Positions 18,663-27,683 of a stretch of 64,000 nucleotides of DNA are shown here, piece after piece. Position numbers and translations under genes: made by a program. The notes beneath the pieces were generated by a model. It did not search any database, had not been told where the DNA came from, and saw nothing but the letters and a program-made list of their open reading frames with translations. The stretch comes from Bacteroidales bacterium. Its GTDB lineage: Bacteria; Bacteroidota; Bacteroidia; Bacteroidales; UBA932. The stretch covers positions 1-64,000 of the forward strand of contig JAAYCA010000007.1 of the NCBI GenBank assembly GCA_012744435.1, given 5' to 3'. The number at the start of each line of letters is the position of its first letter. Positions within the stretch are counted from its first letter, which is position 1.

Positions 18663-21600
18663 TCAAGGCTTGACGGACACGGCCGGATGCCCGCCGTCGT
18701 TCGCGCGGTAGTGCGGGGCGTAGAGGGATTCGATCACCGGAACGGGGCACTGGAAGCTGCCTTCCTGGGTGACGAAATACTCTTCGGTTACCGTGGTATT
18801 CTCCTCGGGATAGCTGTCGAACCAGTACTCCGTACGGTCGGCGAGCACGCTCCGGTAGCCCTGCGGGCTGAAACTCATCCAGCCCGTGATGGAGATCGGG
18901 CGGAGCCGCCAGCCGTAGGGGCCGGAGAGCTGCTCGACCGGGCGGAAGGCCGCGGGACGCGGAGCCGTGAGCCGCACGAAACTGCGGTTCTCCTCGTTCC
19001 AGATGCTATAGGTGGCCACAACCTTGTCGCCGACGTGCAGCAAGTCGCCGTCTGCAAGCGGCTGGCCGTCGCGGGTGAAACTGCGCGAGAGCGTGAAGCC
19101 GTTGCCGGAAGCCTTGATCTGCGGGAAAGGGAGGGTGGTGGAGGCGGTCAGGGCGAGGACTCTGGTCTGCAGGGTCTCTTCCGTACCGCGCAGCACGCTG
19201 CCGATGGCCGGGATATAGGCCGGATCGTCTTCCCAGTGTTGCGTCTCTTTCTGAACCATGATCCACAGGCGGATGCCTTCCGCAACCTCATTGTGTCCGC
19301 AGTCGGTCAGCAGGTCGCAGATCAGCGCGTGTGCGTAGAGTTCGCTCTCCAGCAGCCCCCGCCAGGGCATCACGGCGTTGGGGTAGTATGTGCCGCCGCT
19401 GCGGTGCGGTTCGGCATACTGGAGCAGGGAGGCTATATCCTTGTCCAGGGATTTGCGCAGGCGGGAGGAAGTGAGCAGGGAAATGCCCCAGGACTGGGCG
19501 AGGGAAACCCCGCCGTCCCCGAGCAGCGCCCGCAGCGTCTTCATGCGGCGGGCCTTTGCGAAGACCTGTCCGTTGAGTCCGCGCCTGGTCCCCGGGACAA
19601 GGTAGCTCCGGACCTCCTTCTTGAACAGGCGCATCACCTTGGCGCTCACGCCTTCGGGCGAGAAAGCGACCTGCGGATACCGCGCCCGTACGTGCAGGTA
19701 CTGCTCCAGACTGATGCCACCGCACCAGAAGGGCCGTCTCCGCCCGCCGAAGTACTCGTTGTCGAGATACAGGACGGCGGCGGGAATCTGAGCCGCAAGC
19801 TCCGCAGGGCAGTCTTCTCCCATGTCGGCGAGGCGTTCGAGCAGGGTGATGGTGAGGATGGGCGAGGTGGTCATTCCGGCAAACCATCCGAAGCCGCCGT
19901 CGCTGTTGTGGCAGCCGAGGATCTTATTTACCATATCGGCGCGCTGCTCCGGCGTGGCGCCGGAACCCTTCGAGCCGGGCAGCTTGTCAATCAGGAAATT
20001 GGCGTAGAGCGCCTCGCTCTGGTCGAGCAGGTTCTCGCTCCGCGGGAGGACCTTTTCCGGAATGGCCTCCTGGATCATTCCGAGAATGGAAATCTCGCGC
20101 AGGGCGGCTTCGGAGCCGGAGACATTGACAAACTGGCTGCGGAGGTCGGCGAGGACCGACTCGCGGTCCATCCCGGCGCGCAGCAGGGCGGAGTGGGCTT
20201 CCGTAATCGTCTGCACGGCCGGGCTGACCGGCATCACCACGAACACGGCGTCGGAGCCGTAGTCGGCGTTGTCGGCGGTGAAGCTCACGAGCAGGCCGAG
20301 GTCTCGGACCCCGGGTGCGACGGTCTCGCAGCTGTAATCCACGGTGCCGCCGCCCGGAACGGTAAGGCGGCCGCCCTTGTCGGCGAGAACGGGAGCGGTC
20401 TTGTAGTCCTTCCCGTTCAGGAATTTTACGGAGATGCGGCCGGGGACGGGCGTTTCCTTGCTGTTGGACACGGTCACACGGGCGACGTAGCGGTCGCCTT
20501 CATAAAGGAACTGCGGCTGCACGACGGCGACCTTGACCGGCAGGGTTACGACCATCTCCCGGCGCAGGGTGGCGTTGTGGAAAGCCTTGTCGTGTGCGAA
20601 GAGCTGGACATAATAAGTGGAGAGTTTGTCCGCCGTGGTGAAGTTGAAGGTCACCGTGCCATCCTTGTCGGAGCGCAGGAACGGCTCCCAGGCAATCGTA
20701 TTGGCGAAATTCTCTCGGACGGAGATTTCTTCGGCGCCGCCCTCCTCCGATTCAAGGGACTCCTCGGGCATGGCGTCATCGGCCACCATTGCCTCCCGGG
20801 CCATTTCCGCCATCGGGGCGGCCTCATCCATGAGGACGGCCGAGCCCATTGCGGCGGATTTGGACAGGATGCGATTGCTTTGACGGCGGTTCAGCGCTTC
20901 CGCATCGAAAGCATAAGCCGAGTCGATGCCGAGCGTGTTCCTGTAATAGACCTCGGGCAGGGAACGGGTAGCGGGAAAGACGCTGTTCCACACATTGCGC
21001 CCGATGGTCTCCGTACTCTTGTCGAAGATGGTGGCGGCGAGTTCCACGCCTTCCGCCGTCCGGATGGTAAAACGATAGTCATGGTGCGGCGCCGTGGTGT
21101 CCAGGAAGCGGGTGAAGCCCAGCGGCAGTTCAAAACGGAGCTTGGGTTTGTAAGAGGAAACGGAATAGTCGAAGGCCCGTCCGTCGCGGAACCAGAGAAC
21201 CTTGAGCGTCAGCGTTTCGGGATAATCGGCCTTGCGGTCGAAACGGATGACCTGCAGGGAATTCGGACGGGCGCGGACCCCGGCCAGCTTGACGATGCGC
21301 TTTTCCAGGAGGCGGTTGCCGTCGCCGTACAGCTCCGTGACGATCCACGCGGGGCCCGTGGTGGCGCCGACCTGCAGGGAAATGCCCGTGCCGTCGTCTG
21401 CCAGTTCCTTGAAGAAGCAGTGCACGTCCAGGTCGAGGGCGCTGTCCGCGTCTTCAACCTTGACGATATCATGCTCCATTATGTCGACATACTCCTTGCC
21501 GGTATCGCTCACCGCCGTGGCCCTGACCTCGACGGTATAGAGTCCGGAAGGGTGGCGGGACAGGTCGAGACTGACGTTTTCCCCGTTCTTGGCGTTGCCG

Positions 21601-23855
21601 GAGAGAAGGGTCTTGCCTTCGCGGGAAACCGCATATTCGATGCTGAGCCTCGGGTGCGTTTTCGGGCTGCCGCCTCCGCCGAGCTGGAAGCGGACCTGGG
21701 CGGCGCTGTCGCCGACGATGGATCCGCCGCTGCTGCCGCTCACGCGGTTGAAATGCCCCTGAACGCGATTCATGACGCGGATGTTGAGCGGGAGGCTCTG
21801 GGAGAAGTCGACCGTTTTGCGGAACTCCAGCGTCTCTCCCGTGGCATCCGTCACACGGACGGTGACGACGAGATTATGATACCAGCGGGATTCGTCGTCG
21901 GGGGCCTGGAAGCGGATTTTAAAATCGCCGTTCCCGGCGAGTTCAAGCTTTCCCTCATCGAGGGTTTCGCCTCGGTCCTCGACGCTGTATGTCGCCGTGG
22001 CCGTGCCCAGGTTGTGGCCCGAGTAGCTGCGGATGCCGCCCTCGACGGTGATGAAATCTCCCGGCAGGTAGAAACGGCTGTCGGGCTTCCAGCTCAGCTC
22101 GAAGCTGGGCAGGACGAATTCGTCCGCCCGGACGCGTGTTTCGGCGATGGTTCTGCCGCCCTCGCGGACGGAGATCCTGTACATGCCGCCCCGTTCGCCC
22201 TTTTTCAGGACGAAGGAGCCGGCAGCGGAGCCGAATTCATTGGTGGTCAGCTCCTGCGTGCCGATCTCCTTATCCGTGGGATCGGTCAGGGTGGCGGTCA
22301 GCCTGATACCGGCGGGACGGGTGGCGTATTCGTAGGTGCCTTCGTAGAGGAGGACTTTGTAATAGACGGTCTCGTCTGGGTTGAAGGCGGTGCGGTCCGT
22401 CAGCAGCATGGCGGCGTGCCGGGACGGATTGTCGGTGCTGACGGTGTCGCGCCTCAGGTAGTTGAATTGATGCTGCCGCGACATGCGGGCAAGACCGTCG
22501 ATGCGGGTCGAGGCCTGGATGGTCCAGCCCCATTTGTCGTCGTCGAGCCGCGAGGTCATCGATTCGGGGAGGTAGGTGAAGCCGTCGATCACGAGCCCCT
22601 CCGCCTTGTCCACCTGCCGGCCCTTATTGTCGAAGAGGAGGATGTCGCAGCTTTTCACCGGTTCGCCGGTAATGTAGTCGGCGACATAGACGCCATAGCC
22701 GTCGAGATCGCGCTTGTGTGCGATGGAAAGGGTATATTTGGCATATTCGGTCTCGGTCTCCACCTTCCCGCCGGAGCACTTCAGGGTATAGGTCTTGTCG
22801 TCCAGGTCGGCGAGATCGAGGGTCAGGGTGTCGCGGAGGTAGAAACTCTTGACAGGGTTGTCCACCGTCCGGTCGAAGAGTTCTTTCTTGCCGTCCAGGA
22901 TGCGGACGCGCACCGAAGGGAGGTTGCGGACGACGAAAGTGGCCAGACCTTTCTCCACGTCGAGGGAGATTTCCTGGGCTGTCAGGGTCTCCAGGATGCC
23001 GTCCGGTCCGTTGCAGCAATCGGCGATGGCCTTTTCGTCGCCGGAGAAGTTCTTCCGGTCGGCGATGAACGTCTGGCAGTCCTGTGCGAGCTGGCGGTAT
23101 TCTTCCGAACTGCCCTGGCTCCAGTCCAGCTTGTTGCGGCGGCGCTGGAGCAGATACTGGCGGCCCAGCATGGAGACGGCCTGGCTCCGGTGTGCGCTGA
23201 CGTAACCGGCCATCTCTTCGTCGGCGACAGAGGCGGGTTTCCGGCCGATGACGGTATAATCGACAAAGGCGTCATAGGGATAACGTCCGGTGAAATAGGC
23301 TTTGACGGCGTCGGAGACCGTGTCGGAACGGCTTTTCCCGAGCAGGCTCCACAGGGCGTATTCGTAATCGTTGGCGATCTTCGGCCGCAGGGCACCGGAA
23401 TAAGCGAAATTGGACAAGTCGCTGTCATTGTCGTAGAAACGCGGGTTGCGCGCCTTCAGAAGCAGATCTTTCTTCTCGTTGACATAGGCCAGCAGATCTT
23501 CTGCGGAGGCACTTTCCTTGCGGGTGTAGAAGACGGCAACCGGTTCGCCGTAACGCTCGATGTCGCTGTAGGCCTGGGCGCGGAGTTCGTCATGAAGTTT
23601 CCAGTTGGTGCTGGAACGGGCTTCGACATATTTCCAGCAGGCATCATAGTAATCCCAGGCGAGGTGTCGCGCTGATGCTTCTTTCTTGATTCGTTCGAGA
23701 ATGTCGGCCTGGTCCTTGGGCCGGTCGGCATCGACGGCTTTGCCATATTCTGCCCAGAGTCTTTTCAGGACAGGGTCGTCGCCATCCCTGGCGCAGGAAG
23801 AAAAAGGAGAAATCATTAGGGTTAAGAGTGTTAGTGCTATCAGTTTCGCTTTCAT
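18663..23855 (-). CDS. Alpha-2-macroglobulin family lipoprotein
   Basis: Start MKAKLIALTLLTLMISPFSSC (lipobox). MG2-type repeats (LTDRTAFNPDETVYYKVLLY, LPGDFITVEGGIRSYSG), A2M central domain (WEPFLRSDKDGTVTFNFTTADKLSTYYVQLFAHD), alpha-hairpin repeats (SDGGFGWFAG). Confidence 0.9.
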   Translation of the reverse strand: MKAKLIALTLLTLMISPFSSCARDGDDPVLKRLWAEYGKAVDADRPKDQADILERIKKEASARHLAWDYYDACWKYVEARSSTNWKLHDELRAQAYSDIERYGEPVAVFYTRKESASAEDLLAYVNEKKDLLLKARNPRFYDNDSDLSNFAYSGALRPKIANDYEYALWSLLGKSRSDTVSDAVKAYFTGRYPYDAFVDYTVIGRKPASVADEEMAGYVSAHRSQAVSMLGRQYLLQRRRNKLDWSQGSSEEYRQLAQDCQTFIADRKNFSGDEKAIADCCNGPDGILETLTAQEISLDVEKGLATFVVRNLPSVRVRILDGKKELFDRTVDNPVKSFYLRDTLTLDLADLDDKTYTLKCSGGKVETETEYAKYTLSIAHKRDLDGYGVYVADYITGEPVKSCDILLFDNKGRQVDKAEGLVIDGFTYLPESMTSRLDDDKWGWTIQASTRIDGLARMSRQHQFNYLRRDTVSTDNPSRHAAMLLTDRTAFNPDETVYYKVLLYEGTYEYATRPAGIRLTATLTDPTDKEIGTQELTTNEFGSAAGSFVLKKGERGGMYRISVREGGRTIAETRVRADEFVLPSFELSWKPDSRFYLPGDFITVEGGIRSYSGHNLGTATATYSVEDRGETLDEGKLELAGNGDFKIRFQAPDDESRWYHNLVVTVRVTDATGETLEFRKTVDFSQSLPLNIRVMNRVQGHFNRVSGSSGGSIVGDSAAQVRFQLGGGGSPKTHPRLSIEYAVSREGKTLLSGNAKNGENVSLDLSRHPSGLYTVEVRATAVSDTGKEYVDIMEHDIVKVEDADSALDLDVHCFFKELADDGTGISLQVGATTGPAWIVTELYGDGNRLLEKRIVKLAGVRARPNSLQVIRFDRKADYPETLTLKVLWFRDGRAFDYSVSSYKPKLRFELPLGFTRFLDTTAPHHDYRFTIRTAEGVELAATIFDKSTETIGRNVWNSVFPATRSLPEVYYRNTLGIDSAYAFDAEALNRRQSNRILSKSAAMGSAVLMDEAAPMAEMAREAMVADDAMPEESLESEEGGAEEISVRENFANTIAWEPFLRSDKDGTVTFNFTTADKLSTYYVQLFAHDKAFHNATLRREMVVTLPVKVAVVQPQFLYEGDRYVARVTVSNSKETPVPGRISVKFLNGKDYKTAPVLADKGGRLTVPGGGTVDYSCETVAPGVRDLGLLVSFTADNADYGSDAVFVVMPVSPAVQTITEAHSALLRAGMDRESVLADLRSQFVNVSGSEAALREISILGMIQEAIPEKVLPRSENLLDQSEALYANFLIDKLPGSKGSGATPEQRADMVNKILGCHNSDGGFGWFAGMTTSPILTITLLERLADMGEDCPAELAAQIPAAVLYLDNEYFGGRRRPFWCGGISLEQYLHVRARYPQVAFSPEGVSAKVMRLFKKEVRSYLVPGTRRGLNGQVFAKARRMKTLRALLGDGGVSLAQSWGISLLTSSRLRKSLDKDIASLLQYAEPHRSGGTYYPNAVMPWRGLLESELYAHALICDLLTDCGHNEVAEGIRLWIMVQKETQHWEDDPAYIPAIGSVLRGTEETLQTRVLALTASTTLPFPQIKASGNGFTLSRSFTRDGQPLADGDLLHVGDKVVATYSIWNEENRSFVRLTAPRPAAFRPVEQLSGPYGWRLRPISITGWMSFSPQGYRSVLADRTEYWFDSYPEENTTVTEEYFVTQEGSFQCPVPVIESLYAPHYRANDGGHPAVSVKP

Positions 23856-23868
23856 GGCACATGGTTTT

Positions 23869-25098
23869 TCAAGTGTCGAACAGTCCGATGGCTTCCGCAA
23901 CTACAAAAGTACTGCCACCAATATATAAGATGCAGTCCGGGATGCGGGATGCTGCATCGAGCGCCAGGCGGACGCCTTCCTCCACGGATCCGCAGGCGGT
24001 ACACCGCAGGCCTTCCATCCGGGCGGCGAGCGCCTCGACGGGCAGGGCGCGCTCTCCGCGGGGAGAGACAAGGAAGTAATGTGCGTCCGGCGGCATCAGC
24101 GGCCGGATGGCGGCCAGGTCCTTGTCGGCCATGATGCCATAAACGATCAGCAGCGGCCGGCCGCTCTCCCGCAGGCGGCGGAAATTGATCTCCAGCGCCG
24201 GGGGATTGTGCCCGATGTCGCAGATGACCTCCGGTTCGGCGCAAAGACGCTCCCAGCGGCCGCGCAGACCGGTGCGGGCGGCGGTGGCGATGAGGGCTTC
24301 CTTATCGGGTTCTATCCCCAGAAGATCGAGGGCGGCGAGTACGGTGTGCAGGTTGACGGCCTGGCAGGGACCGGTGAGGTCGGTCCCGAACGATTCTTCT
24401 TCAAAGTCTTCCGCGAAAAACAGCGGACAGGGGGCCGCTGCGGCCTTGGCCTCGAAAACGGGGGCCGTTTCATCGTCGCGTTCGCCGACGAGCGCCGGGA
24501 CGCCGGGCTTGAATATGCCGGCTTTCTCGGCGGCGATCTTCGGACGCGTGTCACCGAGCAGGGCACAGTGGTCCAGCCCGATGCCGGTGACGATGGAGAG
24601 TTCCGGCGTAATGATATTGGTGCTGTCCAGCCGGCCGCCGAGACCGGTTTCGATGACGGCGACGTCCACCTTCCGGTCGGCGAACCAGCGAAAGGCGATC
24701 CCGGTCGTGATCTCGAAGAAGGACAAGCCCTCGAAGTCTTGTCCGTCGAGGAAGCGGAAGACTTCCTCCCGGGGAATCATCTCCCACCCGTCCCGCTCCA
24801 CGAGCTTGATCCGCTCGCGGAAATCCAGCAGGTGCGGGGAGGTGTACAGCCCGACGCGCAGGCCCGCGGCGGAGAGGGCTGCAGCGAGCATCGAGCATAC
24901 CGATCCCTTGCCGTTGGTCCCCGCCACGTGGACGGCGCGGAACTGCCGCGAGGGATGCCCCAGGGAAGCGTCCAGCTGCCTCATGCCCGTCAGCCCCGGC
25001 TTGTAGGCGCCGGGCGTGAATCCTTTGTTCTGCACGCTGGGATGGCGGGCGAACAGCTCCTCCAGGAGCCGGTTGTAACGGTCTTCGAAAATCATCAT
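23869..25098 (-). CDS. folC: Bifunctional folylpolyglutamate synthase/dihydrofolate synthase
   Basis: HVAGTNGKGSVCSMLAAAL, FEITTGIAF, ETGLGGRLDSTNII, DIGHNPPALE. Confidence 0.93.
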   Translation of the reverse strand: MMIFEDRYNRLLEELFARHPSVQNKGFTPGAYKPGLTGMRQLDASLGHPSRQFRAVHVAGTNGKGSVCSMLAAALSAAGLRVGLYTSPHLLDFRERIKLVERDGWEMIPREEVFRFLDGQDFEGLSFFEITTGIAFRWFADRKVDVAVIETGLGGRLDSTNIITPELSIVTGIGLDHCALLGDTRPKIAAEKAGIFKPGVPALVGERDDETAPVFEAKAAAAPCPLFFAEDFEEESFGTDLTGPCQAVNLHTVLAALDLLGIEPDKEALIATAARTGLRGRWERLCAEPEVICDIGHNPPALEINFRRLRESGRPLLIVYGIMADKDLAAIRPLMPPDAHYFLVSPRGERALPVEALAARMEGLRCTACGSVEEGVRLALDAASRIPDCILYIGGSTFVVAEAIGLFDT

Positions 25099-25113
25099 AG
25101 TTGCAACTGAATT

Positions 25114-25121
25114 CAAATTTA
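25114..25121 (-). promoter_or_regulatory. Putative -7 box (TAAATTTG) for folC
   Basis: CAAATTTA on + = TAAATTTG on -, 16 nt upstream of the ATG. Confidence 0.5.
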
Positions 25122-25149
25122 ATTAAATTTACACGATTTTATACATCGG

Positions 25150-26277
25150 ATGGTCGAAAAAGCATCAGCATTGCACGCGATTTACGTCATCGACGGAGTG
25201 CAGGAGGAATATACTCCCGCCCAGTTGCTCGATGCCGTGACGGAGCCCGAAGGACGGCACCCGCATCCGGGGCCGGCCGAGGGACGTGCCGTGGATGAGA
25301 CGCTGGATCCGGTGTTCCGGGACGCCGGCCTCGAACCGGGGTGCACGGACGCCTATCTGGAAGCGGTGTGCAAGGCGCGGAAAGCCGTTCCCGCCGCCGA
25401 GGCCGAGTCGTATACCCGCATCCGGGTGGCCTCGGTCCTTGCCGACACGCTTTGGCGGACGGGGGTTTTCCGCGCCGGCGATCTGCGCCTGGATGCGACC
25501 TGGCGCTGGAATGACGCCCCGGTCGGCGCACGTGCCGCATTCTATGCTTCGGTGCGTGCCGCGGCCGATTATGTCGACGCCCTCGGCATCAAGTTCAGCA
25601 GCTACCGCCATGTACGCACCGCCGGCCTGTCCGAACTGGTCCTGCGCCCCCGCATCGCCCGCGACGCCGAGGAGCAGGACTATGGCTTCATCAGTGAGCC
25701 GTACAGCACCAAACATCCGGTGCTCGGCTCGCGCCGGGCCTGCCCGTCCACCCTGCTGGGAGACGCCCAGAGCTGGGTGGTGTACATTCCCTTCGACACG
25801 GCTGATTTCCGCCTGGGCGGATCGCTCCTGGCACAGGAACTGGGCCTGGGCGGCGGCCCCGCGCCCCAGATTGTGGACGCCGATTATTTCCTGGATTGCT
25901 ATGAGGTGGTGCGGGAACTGGTCGAGGACGGCGTCGTGCTGTCCGGTGCGACAGTCGGGGAAGGCGGGCTGCTCAAGGCCGTCCGGGGAATGGTGGAAGA
26001 GACGGGTATGACCCTGGACCTCTCCGACGTGATGCGCTCCTACCAGGAGCAGAACCCCCTGCGGATCCTGTTCGCCGAGCTGCCGGGGGTCGTGATCCAG
26101 ATCCGCGACGCGGACTTTGACTACCTCGATGCCGAACTCCTGCTGCAGGATGTCGCTTTCTTCCCGCTGGGCCACCCGACCCCGGGTTCATCCGACATCC
26201 GCGTCAAGGCCTCCGCCAAGTCCGGCATCCAGACCATATTGGAATCCCTGATGCAGAACGCGGAAGGGGAAGACTAA
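25150..26277 (+). CDS. Stand-alone PurL/PurM (AIR synthase C-terminal)-like protein
   Basis: WVVYIPFDTADFRLGGSLLAQELG...PAPQIVDADYFLDCYEVVRELVEDGVVLSGATVGEGGLLKAVRGM parallels the PurL AIRS-C 'GGS...P.......LVRELV..GLV.S.HD.SDGGL' arrangement; remainder unrecognised. Confidence 0.6.
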   Translation: MVEKASALHAIYVIDGVQEEYTPAQLLDAVTEPEGRHPHPGPAEGRAVDETLDPVFRDAGLEPGCTDAYLEAVCKARKAVPAAEAESYTRIRVASVLADTLWRTGVFRAGDLRLDATWRWNDAPVGARAAFYASVRAAADYVDALGIKFSSYRHVRTAGLSELVLRPRIARDAEEQDYGFISEPYSTKHPVLGSRRACPSTLLGDAQSWVVYIPFDTADFRLGGSLLAQELGLGGGPAPQIVDADYFLDCYEVVRELVEDGVVLSGATVGEGGLLKAVRGMVEETGMTLDLSDVMRSYQEQNPLRILFAELPGVVIQIRDADFDYLDAELLLQDVAFFPLGHPTPGSSDIRVKASAKSGIQTILESLMQNAEGED

Positions 26278-26289
26278 CACTAAAACCAC

Positions 26290-27630
26290 ATGGGAAAAGC
26301 AAAAATCTTCGTGCTCGACACCAACGTTATCCTGCACGACTACAAGGCCATCCGGAAATTCCGGGACAACAACCTCGTTATTCCCGTCGCCGTGATCGAG
26401 GAGATCGACAAGTTCAAGAAAGGCACGGACACTCTTTCGTACAACGCCCGCGGCTTTATGCGCACGCTGGACAAAATCACCTCAGGCCGCGATTTCGGGG
26501 CCGGCGGCCTGCAGATCGGCAAGGATCTCGGCTGGATCAAGGTGGAGCCGAACCATCCGTTCTCCGGCGAATTCGCCGACTTTTTCAAGGACGACATTCC
26601 GGACCACCGCATCCTCTCTACCGCCATGTGGGTGAGGGACAACAATCCCGGCACCTTCGTGGCCCTGGTCACGAAGGATATCAATCTCCGCATGAAAGCC
26701 AAAGCCATCGGCATGGCGGTTCAGGACTACTTGACGGACAAGATCCAGGATGACCGCATCGAAGAGGCGCAGCGTGAGGTCCAGACGATGACGGCGTCCG
26801 GCGACGTTCTCCAGGAGCTGGCTTACGGCCCCGAGACCGCCGTCGAGTGGCAGCAGGTGCTGAATGTACAGCCGCAACCCAATCAGATGTTCCGTTTCCG
26901 TTGGGAAGGTGACCGCGACGAGTGCATCTGCGCGCGTTACGATGCGCCGCGTGGCCGGGTCGTGCTCGTGAAAGCCCGGGAGGCTTATGGCATCCGTCCC
27001 CGCAATGACGAGCAGAAGTTTGCGCTTGACGCGTTGCTGAATCCGAAGGTGGAGCTGGTCTCGCTGACGGGCGGTGCCGGCACGGGCAAGACCCTGCTTG
27101 CCCTCGCGGCCGCCCTGGAGCAGGAGCAGGATTACGAGCAGATCTACCTCTCCCGCCCGACCGTCATCCTTGGCAATCAGGACCTGGGTTTCCTTCCCGG
27201 CGACCAGAAACAGAAGATGTTGCCGTTCCTGCAGCCGCTGATGGACAACCTCAATGTAATCAAGCATCTGTTCCGTCCCACCTCCAGGGAGGCGCAGCGC
27301 ATCGAGGGCATGCTCACGCAGGAGAAGCTGATCATCGAGCCGCTCGCATACATCCGCGGCCGGAGCCTGGGACGCTGTTTCTTCATTATCGACGAAGCAC
27401 AGAACCTCACCCCGCACGAGATGAAGACCATCATCACCCGGGCGGGCGAAGGCACCAAGATGGTCTTTACGGGCGATATCTTCCAGATAGACCAGCCTTA
27501 TCTGGACCAGTGGTCCAACGGCCTGACGCATCTGGGTGAGAAGATGTACGGTCAGCCCCTGTTCCAGCATGTCTTCCTGCGCAAGGGTGAGCGGAGCGAA
27601 CTGTCCGATCTGGCTGCGAAGTTGTTATAA
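26290..27630 (+). CDS. PhoH-family protein (PIN domain + PhoH ATPase)
   Basis: PIN N-terminus (FVLDTNVILHD) and PhoH Walker motifs (LTGGAGTGKTLLALAAAL, CFFIIDEAQNLTPHEMKTIITRAGEGTKMVFTGDIFQID). Confidence 0.95.
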   Translation: MGKAKIFVLDTNVILHDYKAIRKFRDNNLVIPVAVIEEIDKFKKGTDTLSYNARGFMRTLDKITSGRDFGAGGLQIGKDLGWIKVEPNHPFSGEFADFFKDDIPDHRILSTAMWVRDNNPGTFVALVTKDINLRMKAKAIGMAVQDYLTDKIQDDRIEEAQREVQTMTASGDVLQELAYGPETAVEWQQVLNVQPQPNQMFRFRWEGDRDECICARYDAPRGRVVLVKAREAYGIRPRNDEQKFALDALLNPKVELVSLTGGAGTGKTLLALAAALEQEQDYEQIYLSRPTVILGNQDLGFLPGDQKQKMLPFLQPLMDNLNVIKHLFRPTSREAQRIEGMLTQEKLIIEPLAYIRGRSLGRCFFIIDEAQNLTPHEMKTIITRAGEGTKMVFTGDIFQIDQPYLDQWSNGLTHLGEKMYGQPLFQHVFLRKGERSELSDLAAKLL

Positions 27631-27651
27631 TTAAAAAAAACGCTATTTTTG
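27622..27651 (+). promoter_or_regulatory. Putative Bacteroidota promoter for ppdK (TTG-N19-TATTTTTG)
   Basis: TTG at 27622-27624, 19-nt spacer, TATTTTTG at 27644-27651, 32 nt upstream of the ATG. Confidence 0.6.
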
Positions 27652-27683
27652 CAGTTTTAACACAGTTTACTAAACTATATCCT

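Noticed and set aside
18687-23675. 1662-aa plus-strand ORF opposite the A2M gene
   Set aside because: Antisense artefact of codon bias; the minus-strand product has clear A2M domains and a lipobox.
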